A model generated the notes under the pieces. The model saw nothing but the letters and a program-made list of their open reading frames with translations. It had not been told where the DNA came from and made no database searches. Positions 8,319-17,393 of a stretch of 64,000 nucleotides of DNA are shown piece by piece (within the stretch, counting starts at the first letter, position 1; every line of letters starts with the position of its first letter). Both the position numbers and the translations under genes were made by a program. The stretch covers positions 131,101 through 195,100 of the forward strand of contig JAEWCL010000007.1 in the NCBI GenBank assembly GCA_023390655.1, given 5' to 3'. The DNA comes from Bacillota bacterium. GTDB taxonomy: Bacteria; Bacillota; Clostridia; Christensenellales; CAG-138.

Positions 8319-10154
8319 TTGGATTACACGGCATTAGACGGCATTTTGGCAACCGTTGAAAAGCCGGCGCGATATACGGGCGGAGAATGGAACATGGTGA
8401 CAAAGCAAAGCGCTGCGGTCCATGTGGCGCTTTGTTTTCCGGATGTATACGAGATCGGCATGTCGCACCTTGGTTCGCGCATTCTCTACCATACGCTTAA
8501 CGGGCGGGAAGAGATTTTCTGCGAAAGAGTCTTTACACCCTGGACGGATATGGAGCAGGCGCTCAGAGAAAACGGCCTGCCGTTGTTTTCTTTGGAGACA
8601 AGGCGGCCGCTCAACGCGTTTCATATTGTCGGGTTTTCGCTGCTGTATGAAATGTGCTATACCAACATTTTGATGATGCTGGAGCTTTCGAAAATTCCTT
8701 TCCGCGCGGCGGACAGGGGGGAAGAGTACCCGCTGATTCTTTGCGGCGGCCCCTGTGCGTGCAACAGTGAACCTCTGGCGGATTTTGTGGACGCCGTCAT
8801 GCTTGGGGACGGGGAAGAACTGTTTCCTGAAGTGATCGACACTTATCGCGCTGCGCGTGAGCGCGGGGAAACAAAGCGGGAGATTTTAAAGTTGCTTTCA
8901 AAAATCCCGGGCGTCTATGTACCCTCGTTCTATGAACCCCATTACGATGGGGAAGCGTTTGTGGAGCTTGTAAAGACGGAGTCCACGGCACCCGATACCA
9001 TTGCGCGCCGGATTGTAGAAGACCTTGATGCCGTACCGTACGTGGGCAAGCCTATTGTTCCGAACCTGAGCATCGTGCATGACCGTGTGGCGCTTGAGCT
9101 GTTTCGGGGATGTACGCGCGGCTGCAGGTTCTGCCAGGCGGGGTATATCTACCGCCCCATCCGGGAACGCAGCAAGGAGCATCTGCTTCAAATGGCGCAT
9201 GAGCTCATAGAGAGCACGGGTTACGATGAAATTTCCCTGTTTTCCTTAAGCTCAAGCGATTATTCCTGCATCCATGAGCTGGTTTCGGAACTATTGGATA
9301 CCATGGAGGAACAGCGCGTTTCGGTATCTTTGCCTTCGTTGCGCATCGATACGTTCATCAAGGAAGACCTGGAGCGCATGCAGCAGGTTCGAAAAGGCGG
9401 GCTTACCTTTGCGCCCGAGGCGGGCACCCAGCGCATGCGGGACGTCATCAACAAAGGCGTGACAGAAGCGGACCTTCTGCGCGCCGTGACGGACGCGTTT
9501 GACGCAGGGTGGACAGGCGTCAAGCTCTATTTCATGATTGGCCTTCCGACCGAGACGGATGAGGATATTTTAGGCATTGCCGACCTTGCGCGCAAAGTGA
9601 GCGCCGCATTCTATGCGCTCCCCAAGGAAAAACGCGGCAAGGGCTTACGCCTTACGGTAAGCGCATCCTCCTTTGTGCCCAAGCCCTTTACGCCGTTCCA
9701 GTGGGTGGCGCAGGATACCATGGAGGAATTAAAGCGCAAGCAGATGCTTTTAAGAAATGCGATGCGGGGCATCCGCGGCGCGGAATTCAATTATCACGAT
9801 TCTAGCATCAGTGCGCTTGAGGCGGTGTTCTCAAGGGGCGACAGGCGGCTTGGCCGGGTGCTCGAAGAAGCCTACCAAAGAGGTTGCCGGTTCGACTCCT
9901 GGGCGGAGCACTTTAAACCTGCGGCGTGGCAGGCGGCGTTTGAAGTCTGCGGGCTGTCTCCCGCGTATTACGCCAACCGGGAACGTCCGCTTGATGAACC
10001 GCTGCCTTGGGGGCACATGGACCTGCTTGTGGAGACAAGCTATCTGAAAAAGGAATATGAGAAGGCGCTGGAAGCCGCCTGCACCAAGGATTGCAGGCAC
10101 GGCTGTACAGGCTGCTTTGGGAAACGATATGCGGATTATTGCAAACTTTCATAA
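8319..10154 (+). CDS. B12-binding-type radical SAM protein, TIGR03960 family
   Basis: A 611-residue protein starting at TTG 8319, with GGGAGG nine bases upstream. The N-terminal ~200 residues form the cobalamin-binding-like domain of this family (FPDVYEIGMSHLGSRILYH), followed by a radical SAM core with Cys265, Cys269 and Cys272 (CTRGCRFC, CX3CX2C) that should hold a [4Fe-4S] cluster. A third cysteine group lies at the very C-terminus (CRHGCTGCFG). The gene almost always precedes DUF2344 and rng, as here, overlapping DUF2344 by 26 bp, which suggests a shared pathway, perhaps RNA modification; the reaction is unknown. Confidence 0.85.
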   Translation: MDYTALDGILATVEKPARYTGGEWNMVTKQSAAVHVALCFPDVYEIGMSHLGSRILYHTLNGREEIFCERVFTPWTDMEQALRENGLPLFSLETRRPLNAFHIVGFSLLYEMCYTNILMMLELSKIPFRAADRGEEYPLILCGGPCACNSEPLADFVDAVMLGDGEELFPEVIDTYRAARERGETKREILKLLSKIPGVYVPSFYEPHYDGEAFVELVKTESTAPDTIARRIVEDLDAVPYVGKPIVPNLSIVHDRVALELFRGCTRGCRFCQAGYIYRPIRERSKEHLLQMAHELIESTGYDEISLFSLSSSDYSCIHELVSELLDTMEEQRVSVSLPSLRIDTFIKEDLERMQQVRKGGLTFAPEAGTQRMRDVINKGVTEADLLRAVTDAFDAGWTGVKLYFMIGLPTETDEDILGIADLARKVSAAFYALPKEKRGKGLRLTVSASSFVPKPFTPFQWVAQDTMEELKRKQMLLRNAMRGIRGAEFNYHDSSISALEAVFSRGDRRLGRVLEEAYQRGCRFDSWAEHFKPAAWQAAFEVCGLSPAYYANRERPLDEPLPWGHMDLLVETSYLKKEYEKALEAACTKDCRHGCTGCFGKRYADYCKLS

Positions 10155-10794
10155 AGGCGAGCCGGTGCGCTTTATTTCCCACCTGGATATCCTGCGGCTG
10201 ATGCAGCGCGCCATGCGGCGTGCGCAGCTTCCGCTGACATTTTCACAGGGGTTCAACCCGCACCCCGTCATGGCGTTCGCTTCGGCGTTGTCCGTGGGCT
10301 ATACAAGCGATGGGGAATGGCTTGACGTGATACTGGACGCACCCGTTGCGCCGGAGGCATTTGCCGCGCGTATGAACGAGGTGCTGCCCGAAGGCCTCCG
10401 TATCCTGCGCGCGCTTGAAATCGAAGAGAAAACCCCCACGCTTACGGCATTGCTGCAGCGCGCCTACTATGAAGTGACGCTGTATCTGAACGCGCCGGAG
10501 GACAAAGAGACGCTTGCAAACGGCATGGAGCCGTTTCTTTGTGCGCCCATCGTGGTCACAAAGCGCACCAAGGGCGGCATGAAGCAGGTGGATATCCGCC
10601 CGCAGCTGTTGGAATTGCGCATTGCGGACGGCCCGGGGGAAACGGATTGCATCTTGTCCGTTACGGGTAGATTAACTGCAGACGGCGGCTTACAGATGGA
10701 ACTGCTGCTTCAGGCGCTGATGGAGGCATGCGGCCTTACAGCGCGCTGGCGCGTCCACCGGAAGGCCGTAGATTTTGATAAAATTGAGGTGTAA
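10129..10794 (+). CDS. DUF2344 / TIGR03936 family protein
   Basis: A 221-residue protein. The ATG at 10129 is preferred because the protein then starts MRIIANFHKGEPVRFISHLD, typical of the family; it overlaps the end of the TIGR03960 gene by 26 bp. Conserved features are the FISHLDILR segment and FSQGFNPHP. It has been described as a radical SAM-linked protein; in some species it is fused to the upstream partner. Function unknown, and it carries no cysteine cluster of its own. Confidence 0.8.
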   Translation: MRIIANFHKGEPVRFISHLDILRLMQRAMRRAQLPLTFSQGFNPHPVMAFASALSVGYTSDGEWLDVILDAPVAPEAFAARMNEVLPEGLRILRALEIEEKTPTLTALLQRAYYEVTLYLNAPEDKETLANGMEPFLCAPIVVTKRTKGGMKQVDIRPQLLELRIADGPGETDCILSVTGRLTADGGLQMELLLQALMEACGLTARWRVHRKAVDFDKIEV

Positions 10795-10797
10795 GGC

Positions 10798-12318
10798 ATG
10801 GGCACGGAAATTGTAGTGGATATCAACCCCTACCAGACACGCGTCGTATTGCTTGAAAACGGGCAGCCCGGCGAGATTTTTATTGAACGCCGCGGCCATG
10901 AGCGCCTTGTGGGCAATATCTATAACGGCAAGGTACAGAATGTCCTTCCGGGCATGCAGGCTGCGTTTGTGGACATTGGTCTGGAGCGCAACGCCTTTTT
11001 GTACGCGGGAGACATCCAGATCGACCGCTCGGATTTTCAGTTTGGGGACAACGGGCAGGAGGTCCGCCTGCCGCCCGTCAATATTCAGGATATTGTAAAG
11101 CCCGGCCAGGAAATCATGGTGCAGGTATTAAAAGAACCTGTGGGTACAAAGGGCGCGCGTGTGACGACGCATATCACGCTGCCCGGAAGGACGCTGGTGC
11201 TGATGCCCACCGTCAACTATGTCGGCGTTTCGCGCCGTATTGGGGATGAAGCGGAGCGCAGCCGCCTAAGGGGCGTTCTTGACCAGATCAAGCCCCCGGA
11301 AATGGGAGTAATCGTCCGCACGGCAGCCGTTGGAAAAAGCACCCCGGAATTTGAGGCGGACATTCATTTTCTCGAACGCCTGTGGGAGCGCATCCACAAA
11401 AAGAAGCAGCTTGTTTCGGCGCCGCGCCTGCTGCATGCGGAGGAGCCGTTGGTGTTCCGTACCATACGCGATCTGTTTACGCCAAACATTGAGCGTCTGA
11501 CCATCAACGATCCGGAGTTTTATGAGCGCATCCAGATCGTTGCCAACATTATCTCCCCGCAGCTAAAGGACCGGGTCGTGCTCTATCAGGGCGAAGAGGA
11601 GCTCTTCGACCGCTACGATCTCGAGCACAAGATTGAAAAAGCGCTTGCGCACAAGGTCTGGCTTGCAAACGGCGGCTATATTGTGATCGACCAGACGGAG
11701 GCGCTTACGAGCATCGACGTCAATACCGGCCGTTTTGTAGGCACGGACAACCTGCAGGAAACCATCACCCAGGCCAACTGCGAGGCGGCAAAGGAAATTG
11801 CCCGTCAGCTGAAGCTCCGGGATATCAGCGGTATCATCATCGTTGATTTTATCGATATGGAAGATATCGCGGACAAAGAGCGTGTGCTTGAAACGCTGAA
11901 AACGGAACTAAAAAAGGACAGGACGAAGTCCAATGTCCTTGGCATTACCCAGCTTGGCCTTGTGGAGATGACGCGCAAGAAGATGCGCCATAATCTGAGC
12001 AATACGCTGCAGATGCCCTGCCCGTACTGCCATGGGGACGGCAGGGTGCTCTCCCCGGAAACGGTTGTATTGAAGGTGCGAAAAGCGCTGATTAACTCTA
12101 TCCGCAATGAATCGATGGCAAATTACCTTGTGGAAGTGCATCCGGATGTTGCAGAACTGATCGAGGACAACTCGAGCGCCCAGGCGCCGCTGCTGCCTTC
12201 GGCTGCGGGCCGCAACATCTATGTCAAGGCTGTGCAGGCCATGCATGTGGAAGAGTTCCGGATCACGCCGCTCGTAAAGATTCCAGAGAATTTGGACGGC
12301 GTGCGGAAATACCAATAG
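10798..12318 (+). CDS. rng: Ribonuclease G/E family endoribonuclease
   Basis: A 506-residue single-strand-specific RNase of the E/G family, acting in rRNA maturation and mRNA decay. An N-terminal S1 domain is visible (GNIYNGKVQNVLPGMQAAFVD), then the 5'-sensor region, the DNase I-like catalytic core with SIDVNTGRF (metal-binding Asp) and DFIDME, and the zinc-link CPYC (CPYCHGDG). Length fits RNase G; there is no long C-terminal scaffold as in RNase E. ATG 10798 follows the DUF2344 stop by 3 bp. A strong terminator follows at 12344, so the usual rplU-rpmA are absent from this unit. Confidence 0.93.
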   Translation: MGTEIVVDINPYQTRVVLLENGQPGEIFIERRGHERLVGNIYNGKVQNVLPGMQAAFVDIGLERNAFLYAGDIQIDRSDFQFGDNGQEVRLPPVNIQDIVKPGQEIMVQVLKEPVGTKGARVTTHITLPGRTLVLMPTVNYVGVSRRIGDEAERSRLRGVLDQIKPPEMGVIVRTAAVGKSTPEFEADIHFLERLWERIHKKKQLVSAPRLLHAEEPLVFRTIRDLFTPNIERLTINDPEFYERIQIVANIISPQLKDRVVLYQGEEELFDRYDLEHKIEKALAHKVWLANGGYIVIDQTEALTSIDVNTGRFVGTDNLQETITQANCEAAKEIARQLKLRDISGIIIVDFIDMEDIADKERVLETLKTELKKDRTKSNVLGITQLGLVEMTRKKMRHNLSNTLQMPCPYCHGDGRVLSPETVVLKVRKALINSIRNESMANYLVEVHPDVAELIEDNSSAQAPLLPSAAGRNIYVKAVQAMHVEEFRITPLVKIPENLDGVRKYQ

Positions 12319-12343
12319 TACAGCCATGTTTTAGATCGTTCAC

Positions 12344-12372
12344 GCGCAAAAGCTGTTCTTTTGCGCATTTTT
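12344..12372 (+). terminator. Intrinsic terminator after rng
   Basis: A 9-bp stem (GCGCAAAAG / CTTTTGCGC) with loop CTGTT is followed by ATTTTTAT. Confidence 0.8.
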
Positions 12373-12376
12373 ATGA

Positions 12377-12404
12377 TTGCTTTAGTGCTGTGGCGTGTTA
12401 AAAT
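12377..12404 (+). promoter_or_regulatory. Candidate sigma-A promoter for the FAH gene
   Basis: TTGCTT (12377-12382) and TAAAAT (12399-12404) lie 16 bp apart, directly downstream of the rng terminator. Confidence 0.5.
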
Positions 12405-12442
12405 GTCTTTAGTAACGATAGCAATGATATTGGGAGGTACCT

Positions 12443-13201
12443 ATGAAGCTGTGCCGGGTCAGCGCAAACAACGAGACGTTTTATGGTGTTTTGGAAGGGG
12501 AACTTGTGCGCCGCCTTGTGTGCGCGCCGTTTGAAGGAATACAATTGGATGGCAGGGAATATCCGCTTTCTCAGGTGCGGATCCTTGCGCCTGTCGAGCC
12601 GTCCAAGGTCGTTTGCATCGGCAAGAACTACTATGCGCACGCCGTGGAAATGCAAAGTACGCCGCCAGAGCAGCCGTTGATGTTTTTAAAACCGTCCACC
12701 AGCGTCATCGGCCCTGAAGATGTGATTGTATATCCGCCGGACAGCGAACGGCTGGATTATGAAGCGGAGCTTGGTATTGTCATTTCCCGCCGCTGCAAGG
12801 ATGTGGCTGAGGATGATTTTCAGGATGTCATATTGGGCTATACCTGCATCAACGACGTCACGGCGCGTGATTTGCAGGCAAAGGATGGGCAATGGACGCG
12901 CGCAAAAGGGTTTGATACGTTCTGCCCGATCGGCCCATGGATTGAAACGGAACTTGATCCGTTTTCAGTCAGGGTAGAATCCCGCCTCAACGGCAGGGTC
13001 TGCCAGAGCGAGAGCACAGCCATCATGATGCATAATGTGAAAAAGCTCGTTGCCTACATCACCCGTGTGATGACGCTGCTGCCAGGAGATGTAATCGCAA
13101 CGGGAACGCCCGCAGGCATCGGCCCCATGCAGGCGGGGGATTGGATCGAAGTGGAAGTGGAAGGAATTGGCGTGCTGCGCAACCGCGTAGAACGCGCATG
13201 A
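12443..13201 (+). CDS. Fumarylacetoacetate hydrolase family protein
   Basis: A 252-residue protein whose second half shows the FAH / 2-hydroxyhepta-diene-dioate isomerase fold: GKNYYAHAVEM near residue 60, then LDYEAELGIVI (the metal-binding Glu-x-Glu), NDVTARDLQ, KGFDTFCPIGPW, and the GDVIATGTPAGIGP signature. Family members include acylpyruvate hydrolases, oxaloacetate decarboxylases and aromatic degradation isomerases; the substrate cannot be told here, and no aromatic pathway lies nearby. A GGGAGGT site precedes ATG 12443. It starts a three-gene unit with a YerC-type regulator and rqcH. Confidence 0.87.
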   Translation: MKLCRVSANNETFYGVLEGELVRRLVCAPFEGIQLDGREYPLSQVRILAPVEPSKVVCIGKNYYAHAVEMQSTPPEQPLMFLKPSTSVIGPEDVIVYPPDSERLDYEAELGIVISRRCKDVAEDDFQDVILGYTCINDVTARDLQAKDGQWTRAKGFDTFCPIGPWIETELDPFSVRVESRLNGRVCQSESTAIMMHNVKKLVAYITRVMTLLPGDVIATGTPAGIGPMQAGDWIEVEVEGIGVLRNRVERA

Positions 13202-13226
13202 TGAAAATATAGCAGGAGGCGCCGTT

Positions 13227-13532
13227 ATGGAATTCTCGTCCAAATTGAAAAGCAAAGAGGTAGACTCGTTGTTTGAATTGGTGCTCATGCTCCAGGATGA
13301 GGAGGAGTGTTACCGCTTCTTTGAGGACATCTGCACCATATCCGAGGTTCAGGCAATCGCACAGCGCCTGGAGGTGGCAAAGCTTCTTAGAAGCGGCATC
13401 ACATATCAGGAAATCGCCCAGCGCCTGGGCGCTTCCACGGCGACCATCAGCCGCGTCAACCGCTCCTTAAGCTATGGCTCGGGCGGCTATCAGATATTGC
13501 TTGAGCGCTTGGAAAAGAGCGGGGGCAAATAG
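13227..13532 (+). CDS. YerC/YecD family TrpR-related DNA-binding protein
   Basis: A 101-residue protein matching the YerC/YecD family, distant relatives of the tryptophan repressor. It is helical throughout; the helix-turn-helix is evident in ITYQEIAQRLGASTATISRV (about residues 65-84). AGGAGG lies upstream of ATG 13227. Regulatory targets are unknown. It lies 25 bp after the FAH gene and 19 bp before rqcH, so all three are probably cotranscribed; a functional link is not evident. Confidence 0.85.
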   Translation: MEFSSKLKSKEVDSLFELVLMLQDEEECYRFFEDICTISEVQAIAQRLEVAKLLRSGITYQEIAQRLGASTATISRVNRSLSYGSGGYQILLERLEKSGGK

Positions 13533-13551
13533 ATACTTTGGAGGTACCCCA

Positions 13552-15300
13552 ATGGATGGCCTTTCTCTGCTGGCCGTAACGCATGAACTGCAGGTTCTTG
13601 TAAACGGCAAAGTAGATAAAATTCAACAACCGGAACGCGATACCATTTTATTGACCATACGGGCGGGGGGCAGCAACTATCGGCTGCTCCTTTGTGCGCA
13701 TCCCGAAAACGGGCGTGTGCAGCTCACGGAAACTTCCTATACAAATCCGCCGGAGCCGCCGACCTTTTGCATGCTGCTGCGCAAGCGGCTTACGGGCGGG
13801 CGCCTGGCTTCCGTTACGCAGCCCGGGCTTGACCGGGTGCTGCTTCTTTCCTTTGAAGCACGGGATGAATTGGGGGATAGCGTGACCCTGCAGCTTGTTG
13901 TGGAGCTGATGGGCAAGTACTCCAATATCTGCTTCTTAAACCAGAATGGGCAAATTTTAGACTGTGTGCGCCATGTCAGCGCGGGCATGTCAAGCGTGCG
14001 CATCCTGCTGCCCGGTATCATTTATGCGCCGCCGCCCAAGCAGGACAAGCTCGATCCTCTGCAATCCGGGGAAGAAGCGTTTTTTAGTGCGCTTTCCGGC
14101 CGCGGAGGCGTACACAAGCTGCTTTGCGCGCGGTTTTCCGGCCTCTCGCCGGAGTGCGCGCGACAGATGGCGGCAAGATGGTCCGGTGAGGCGGAGCTGC
14201 ATGCGGAAACACTCTCGGAAACGGACCGCAGATCGTTTGCAAAATTCCTGTACGGGTTGTATCAGGGCTTTGCGCGTGGTGCATTCCAACCTACGCTCGT
14301 TTACAACGACTACCGGGACCCCGTTGCGTTCTATGCGTTTGAGCCTTCGCATGGCGGGGAGCGGACGGCGGCGTTTCCTTCCATGAGCACTGCGCTCGAT
14401 AGTTTCTATGCCCAGCGTGATATTCTTGAACGCTTTCGCCGCCGCAGCGCATCGCTGCAGCGGACGCTGCAAAACCATCTTGAGCGCAATTATAAAAAGC
14501 AGGCGGTGTTTGAAACCGCGCTCAACCAAAACGAAGACCTTGAGGCGTTGCGCCTGAACGGCGAGCTTCTAATTGCGCACGCGCACCAGTTGAAGCGCGG
14601 CATGCAGCAGGCAAGGCTCTTAAACTATTACCTGGACCCGCCGCAGGAAACGGCGGTGCCGCTTGATGAAAAGCTTTCCCCGCAGGAAAACGCCCAACGT
14701 TATTTCAAACGCTACCAGAAGGGCAAGGCGGCAAAGGCGCTGGCAGCCGAGCAGCTGCGGCAGACGCAGGAAGAAACCGCGTATCTCGAAGGGCAGCTTG
14801 ACAACCTGAACAAATGTGAAACCGATGTGGAGCTCATTGAAATCCGGGAAGAGCTGGTGCGTGAAGGCTATATGAAACCTGAAAGCAGCAAGATAAAGAC
14901 GCCCAAGCACGCGCCTTCAAAGCCCATGCGCGTACGCTCTTCGGACGGGCTCGAAATTCTCATTGGCCGTAACAACCAGCAGAATGACACCCTGACGCTG
15001 CGCATTGCCCAGAGCGAAGATTTGTGGCTGCATACCAAGAACATCCCCGGCTCCCATGTTATCGTCAAAAGCGAGGGGGAAGTGCCGGAAACCACGCTAT
15101 ACGAGGCCGCTATGCTTGCTGCCTATTACAGCAAAGGGCGTACCTCTTCCTCCGTGCCGGTGGATTACTGCCTGCGCAAATACGTCAAAAAGCCCGGCGG
15201 GGCAAAGCCGGGCATGGTGATCTATACCACCAACCGCACGCTATATATAACGCCCGATGAGGCGGTTGTGAAAAAGCTGGAACAAAATGCGGAAATCTGA
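13552..15300 (+). CDS. rqcH: RqcH, ribosome quality-control factor (NFACT family)
   Basis: A 582-residue Rqc2/NEMF homologue, annotated in older work as a fibronectin-binding protein. It binds stalled 50S-peptidyl-tRNA complexes and directs C-terminal alanine tailing. ATG 13552 is chosen for the GGAGG site and the NFACT-like N-terminus (MDGLSLLAVTHEL). NFACT-N covers about 1-170, with the functionally required Asp-Arg pair present at 94-95 (GLDRVLL); a coiled-coil middle spans about 280-440; NFACT-R (IGRNNQQND, WLHTKNIPGSHV) follows. All key parts are intact. Confidence 0.93.
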   Translation: MDGLSLLAVTHELQVLVNGKVDKIQQPERDTILLTIRAGGSNYRLLLCAHPENGRVQLTETSYTNPPEPPTFCMLLRKRLTGGRLASVTQPGLDRVLLLSFEARDELGDSVTLQLVVELMGKYSNICFLNQNGQILDCVRHVSAGMSSVRILLPGIIYAPPPKQDKLDPLQSGEEAFFSALSGRGGVHKLLCARFSGLSPECARQMAARWSGEAELHAETLSETDRRSFAKFLYGLYQGFARGAFQPTLVYNDYRDPVAFYAFEPSHGGERTAAFPSMSTALDSFYAQRDILERFRRRSASLQRTLQNHLERNYKKQAVFETALNQNEDLEALRLNGELLIAHAHQLKRGMQQARLLNYYLDPPQETAVPLDEKLSPQENAQRYFKRYQKGKAAKALAAEQLRQTQEETAYLEGQLDNLNKCETDVELIEIREELVREGYMKPESSKIKTPKHAPSKPMRVRSSDGLEILIGRNNQQNDTLTLRIAQSEDLWLHTKNIPGSHVIVKSEGEVPETTLYEAAMLAAYYSKGRTSSSVPVDYCLRKYVKKPGGAKPGMVIYTTNRTLYITPDEAVVKKLEQNAEI

Positions 15301-15350
15301 CATTTCGGCCGTCCTGGTGCTATACTATGCATGAGAGTCGGCCTGCTGCA

Positions 15351-15390
15351 AAAGGTGCGCCGACACAATCAGGCGCGCCTTTCTTTTTTT
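15351..15390 (+). terminator. Terminator between convergent rqcH and ylbJ
   Basis: An 11-bp stem with one mismatch (AAAGGTGCGCC / GGCGCGCCTTT) is followed by CTTTTTTT. Its right arm lies inside the last codons of ylbJ, so the two genes share this DNA. Confidence 0.75.
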
Positions 15391-16478
15391 CCAAACAGCA
15401 ACGCAAGAAGGAAGGCCGCGGCCACCCCAAGCGCCGAAGCAAACAGCAGGGCAAGCCCGGTCAGCGCGTTGACGACGTAATAGGGCGCAGATATGGGAGC
15501 AAGCGTTTCTGCCGCGGCTGGGGAGCAGGCAAGCATCAGATAGGCGATCGCCGCGGAACAGCTGCCGTGCAGCAGCTTGATTGTTAGGTACCGAAGTGGT
15601 TTTTGGAAGGGGACGAACGCCATGGCCTGCACCATGATGCTAAGTCCGCCAAAGGAAATCAGGAATGCGCACAGCGGTACGGAGTATACAATAGGTAAAC
15701 CCGTTTTTGCGATACGGCTGCAGCCGCCTGTCATCTCGAGAAGGCCCATCAGAATGCCTCTTGCAGGAGACGCGCCGGAGACTTTTGAGAACGCCGCGTC
15801 GAGAGGCAAAGATAAGACGTCAAATACCTTAAGCTGGGTCAGTACCTCCGAGAGCACGAGGAAAAACACCACTGTGCCGCCGACCTTTAGCATATCCACC
15901 ATACCGTCCCCCATGCAGCGCGGCAGTATGCGGTACAGGGGCTCCGTCTGCATCAAAGGAACGCGGGCGGGTTTGGAATAGGAAAGCGGCCAAAGGAAGC
16001 GAAGGAGAATTCCAACGAGGAGCGCCCCGCCATAGTAGGAAACGGCAAACGGCGTAAACAGGCGGGGATTTTGGAACATGCCGCTTGCGACAGCGCCCAT
16101 CAAAAACATGGGGCTGCACAGGTTGCATATGGTGCCCAGGCGCTCGCATTCTTCCCCGGTGATGCTGTTTGAGGAAAGCAGCATGCCGGTAAGCCGCGCG
16201 CCGGAAGGGTAGCCGGAAATACCGCCAAGCAGCATGAGCGGCACGGTATACTGGGAAATCCGAAGGCGCTTTGAAATAGGATAAAACAGGTTAGCCAGCA
16301 ACTGCAGCGCGCCGGTACGCTCCATCAGTGTGGCGCTGGCAAAAAACGGGAACAATGTGGGGAGAAGAATCTCCCACCAGAGCGTCAGGCCTTCCTGCGC
16401 CGCAAGCATTGCGGGGCGTGAAAACAGCACAAGCAGGATACACAATATAAAAGCAAAAAAAGCGACGGCGCGTTTCAT
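15369..16478 (-). CDS. ylbJ: YlbJ-like sporulation integral membrane protein
   Basis: A 369-residue polytopic membrane protein with about eight hydrophobic segments. The paired half-repeat typical of nucleoside-recognition/Gate domains is visible: LPTLFPFFASATLMERTG with GGISGYPSGA in the first half, LLEMTGGCSRIA in the second. This fits YlbJ, a sporulation protein under sigma-E control in Bacillus subtilis. A GGGGGAGGT site precedes the ATG on the - strand. It is transcribed away from the patatin gene; the 87-bp divergent region has no clear sigma-A promoter for ylbJ. Confidence 0.85.
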   Translation of the reverse strand: MKRAVAFFAFILCILLVLFSRPAMLAAQEGLTLWWEILLPTLFPFFASATLMERTGALQLLANLFYPISKRLRISQYTVPLMLLGGISGYPSGARLTGMLLSSNSITGEECERLGTICNLCSPMFLMGAVASGMFQNPRLFTPFAVSYYGGALLVGILLRFLWPLSYSKPARVPLMQTEPLYRILPRCMGDGMVDMLKVGGTVVFFLVLSEVLTQLKVFDVLSLPLDAAFSKVSGASPARGILMGLLEMTGGCSRIAKTGLPIVYSVPLCAFLISFGGLSIMVQAMAFVPFQKPLRYLTIKLLHGSCSAAIAYLMLACSPAAAETLAPISAPYYVVNALTGLALLFASALGVAAAFLLALLFGKKERRA

Positions 16479-16565
16479 CAGTTACCTCCCCCGCCGCGAA
16501 TGGGCAGCATCATGCCGGAATCGGAACATAGTCCCTAACATCCTTATGTAGGAAGGAGAACATGC

Positions 16566-17390
16566 ATGACGAAAAAGGTGGGTCTGGCGCTCGGGTCAGG
16601 CAGCGTCAAAGGCATTGCGCACATCGGTGTAATACAGGTATTGGAGGAAAACGGGGTCCCTATCGACATGGTGGCGGGATCAAGCGCTGGAGCAATTGTT
16701 GGCGCCATCTATTCCGTCGGCACGGACCTTTCCCTTCTTGGAAAATACTTTGAGGCGATCAACAGCCGTGACTTTATGGATATGACGGTGCCGCGCAACG
16801 GAAAAGGCGGCGTTGTGAAAGGCAACCGTATGCAGGAGATGATCCGCATCTTCACGCATGACAAGACCTTTTTAGAAACGCGTATTCCGTTTATCTGTAT
16901 GGCGGTGGATGTAGAGACAGGGGAGTTGATTGCATTTCAAAATACGGATAAGAAGCTGCACGAATGCGTGCGCGCAAGCATGGCAATCCCGGGCATCTTC
17001 ATGCCGGTACGGATGGATGGAAGGCTTTTGGTGGATGGCGGCGTATTGGAGCGCGTGCCCTGTATTCCTCTAAGGGAGGCGGGCGCGGATGTGGTAATCG
17101 GCGTGGATGTCGGCTACCGCGGGGAGGTGCAGCGCATAGAGGTACCGACTGCCCGTGCGCTGTTTGACCGTTCCCGCGAGATCATGATGTGGTACATTAC
17201 CCGTGCGCGGCAGGAATGCGCGGACATTGTACTCTGCCCCAAGGTGCTGGATTTTATGAAGGGCTTTTCCAACAAGCGCGCGCAGGAAGGCATTGTAGAG
17301 GGCAGGCGCGTGGCGGAGGAAGCGTTGCCGCGTATTCTGGAAATTTTAGAGCAGAACGAAATCCCCCTGCGCCCGAAAAAAACGCGTTAA
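16566..17390 (+). CDS. Patatin-like phospholipase (RssA-type)
   Basis: A 274-residue serine hydrolase of the bacterial patatin family. The glycine-rich oxyanion loop (GSGSVKG) lies at about residues 11-17, the nucleophile Ser40 in GSSAG, and the dyad Asp157 in LVDGG, so the catalytic Ser-Asp dyad is complete. Members act on membrane lipids or acyl esters; the substrate is unknown here. GGAAGGAG precedes ATG 16566. Its stop lies only 3 bp from the stop of the convergent tmcAL gene. Confidence 0.88.
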   Translation: MTKKVGLALGSGSVKGIAHIGVIQVLEENGVPIDMVAGSSAGAIVGAIYSVGTDLSLLGKYFEAINSRDFMDMTVPRNGKGGVVKGNRMQEMIRIFTHDKTFLETRIPFICMAVDVETGELIAFQNTDKKLHECVRASMAIPGIFMPVRMDGRLLVDGGVLERVPCIPLREAGADVVIGVDVGYRGEVQRIEVPTARALFDRSREIMMWYITRARQECADIVLCPKVLDFMKGFSNKRAQEGIVEGRRVAEEALPRILEILEQNEIPLRPKKTR

Positions 17391-17393
17391 CCT

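Noticed and set aside
9889..9899. GGTTCGACTCC, resembling a tRNA T arm
   Set aside because: It lies inside the TIGR03960 coding sequence and no acceptor, D or anticodon arms can be built around it.
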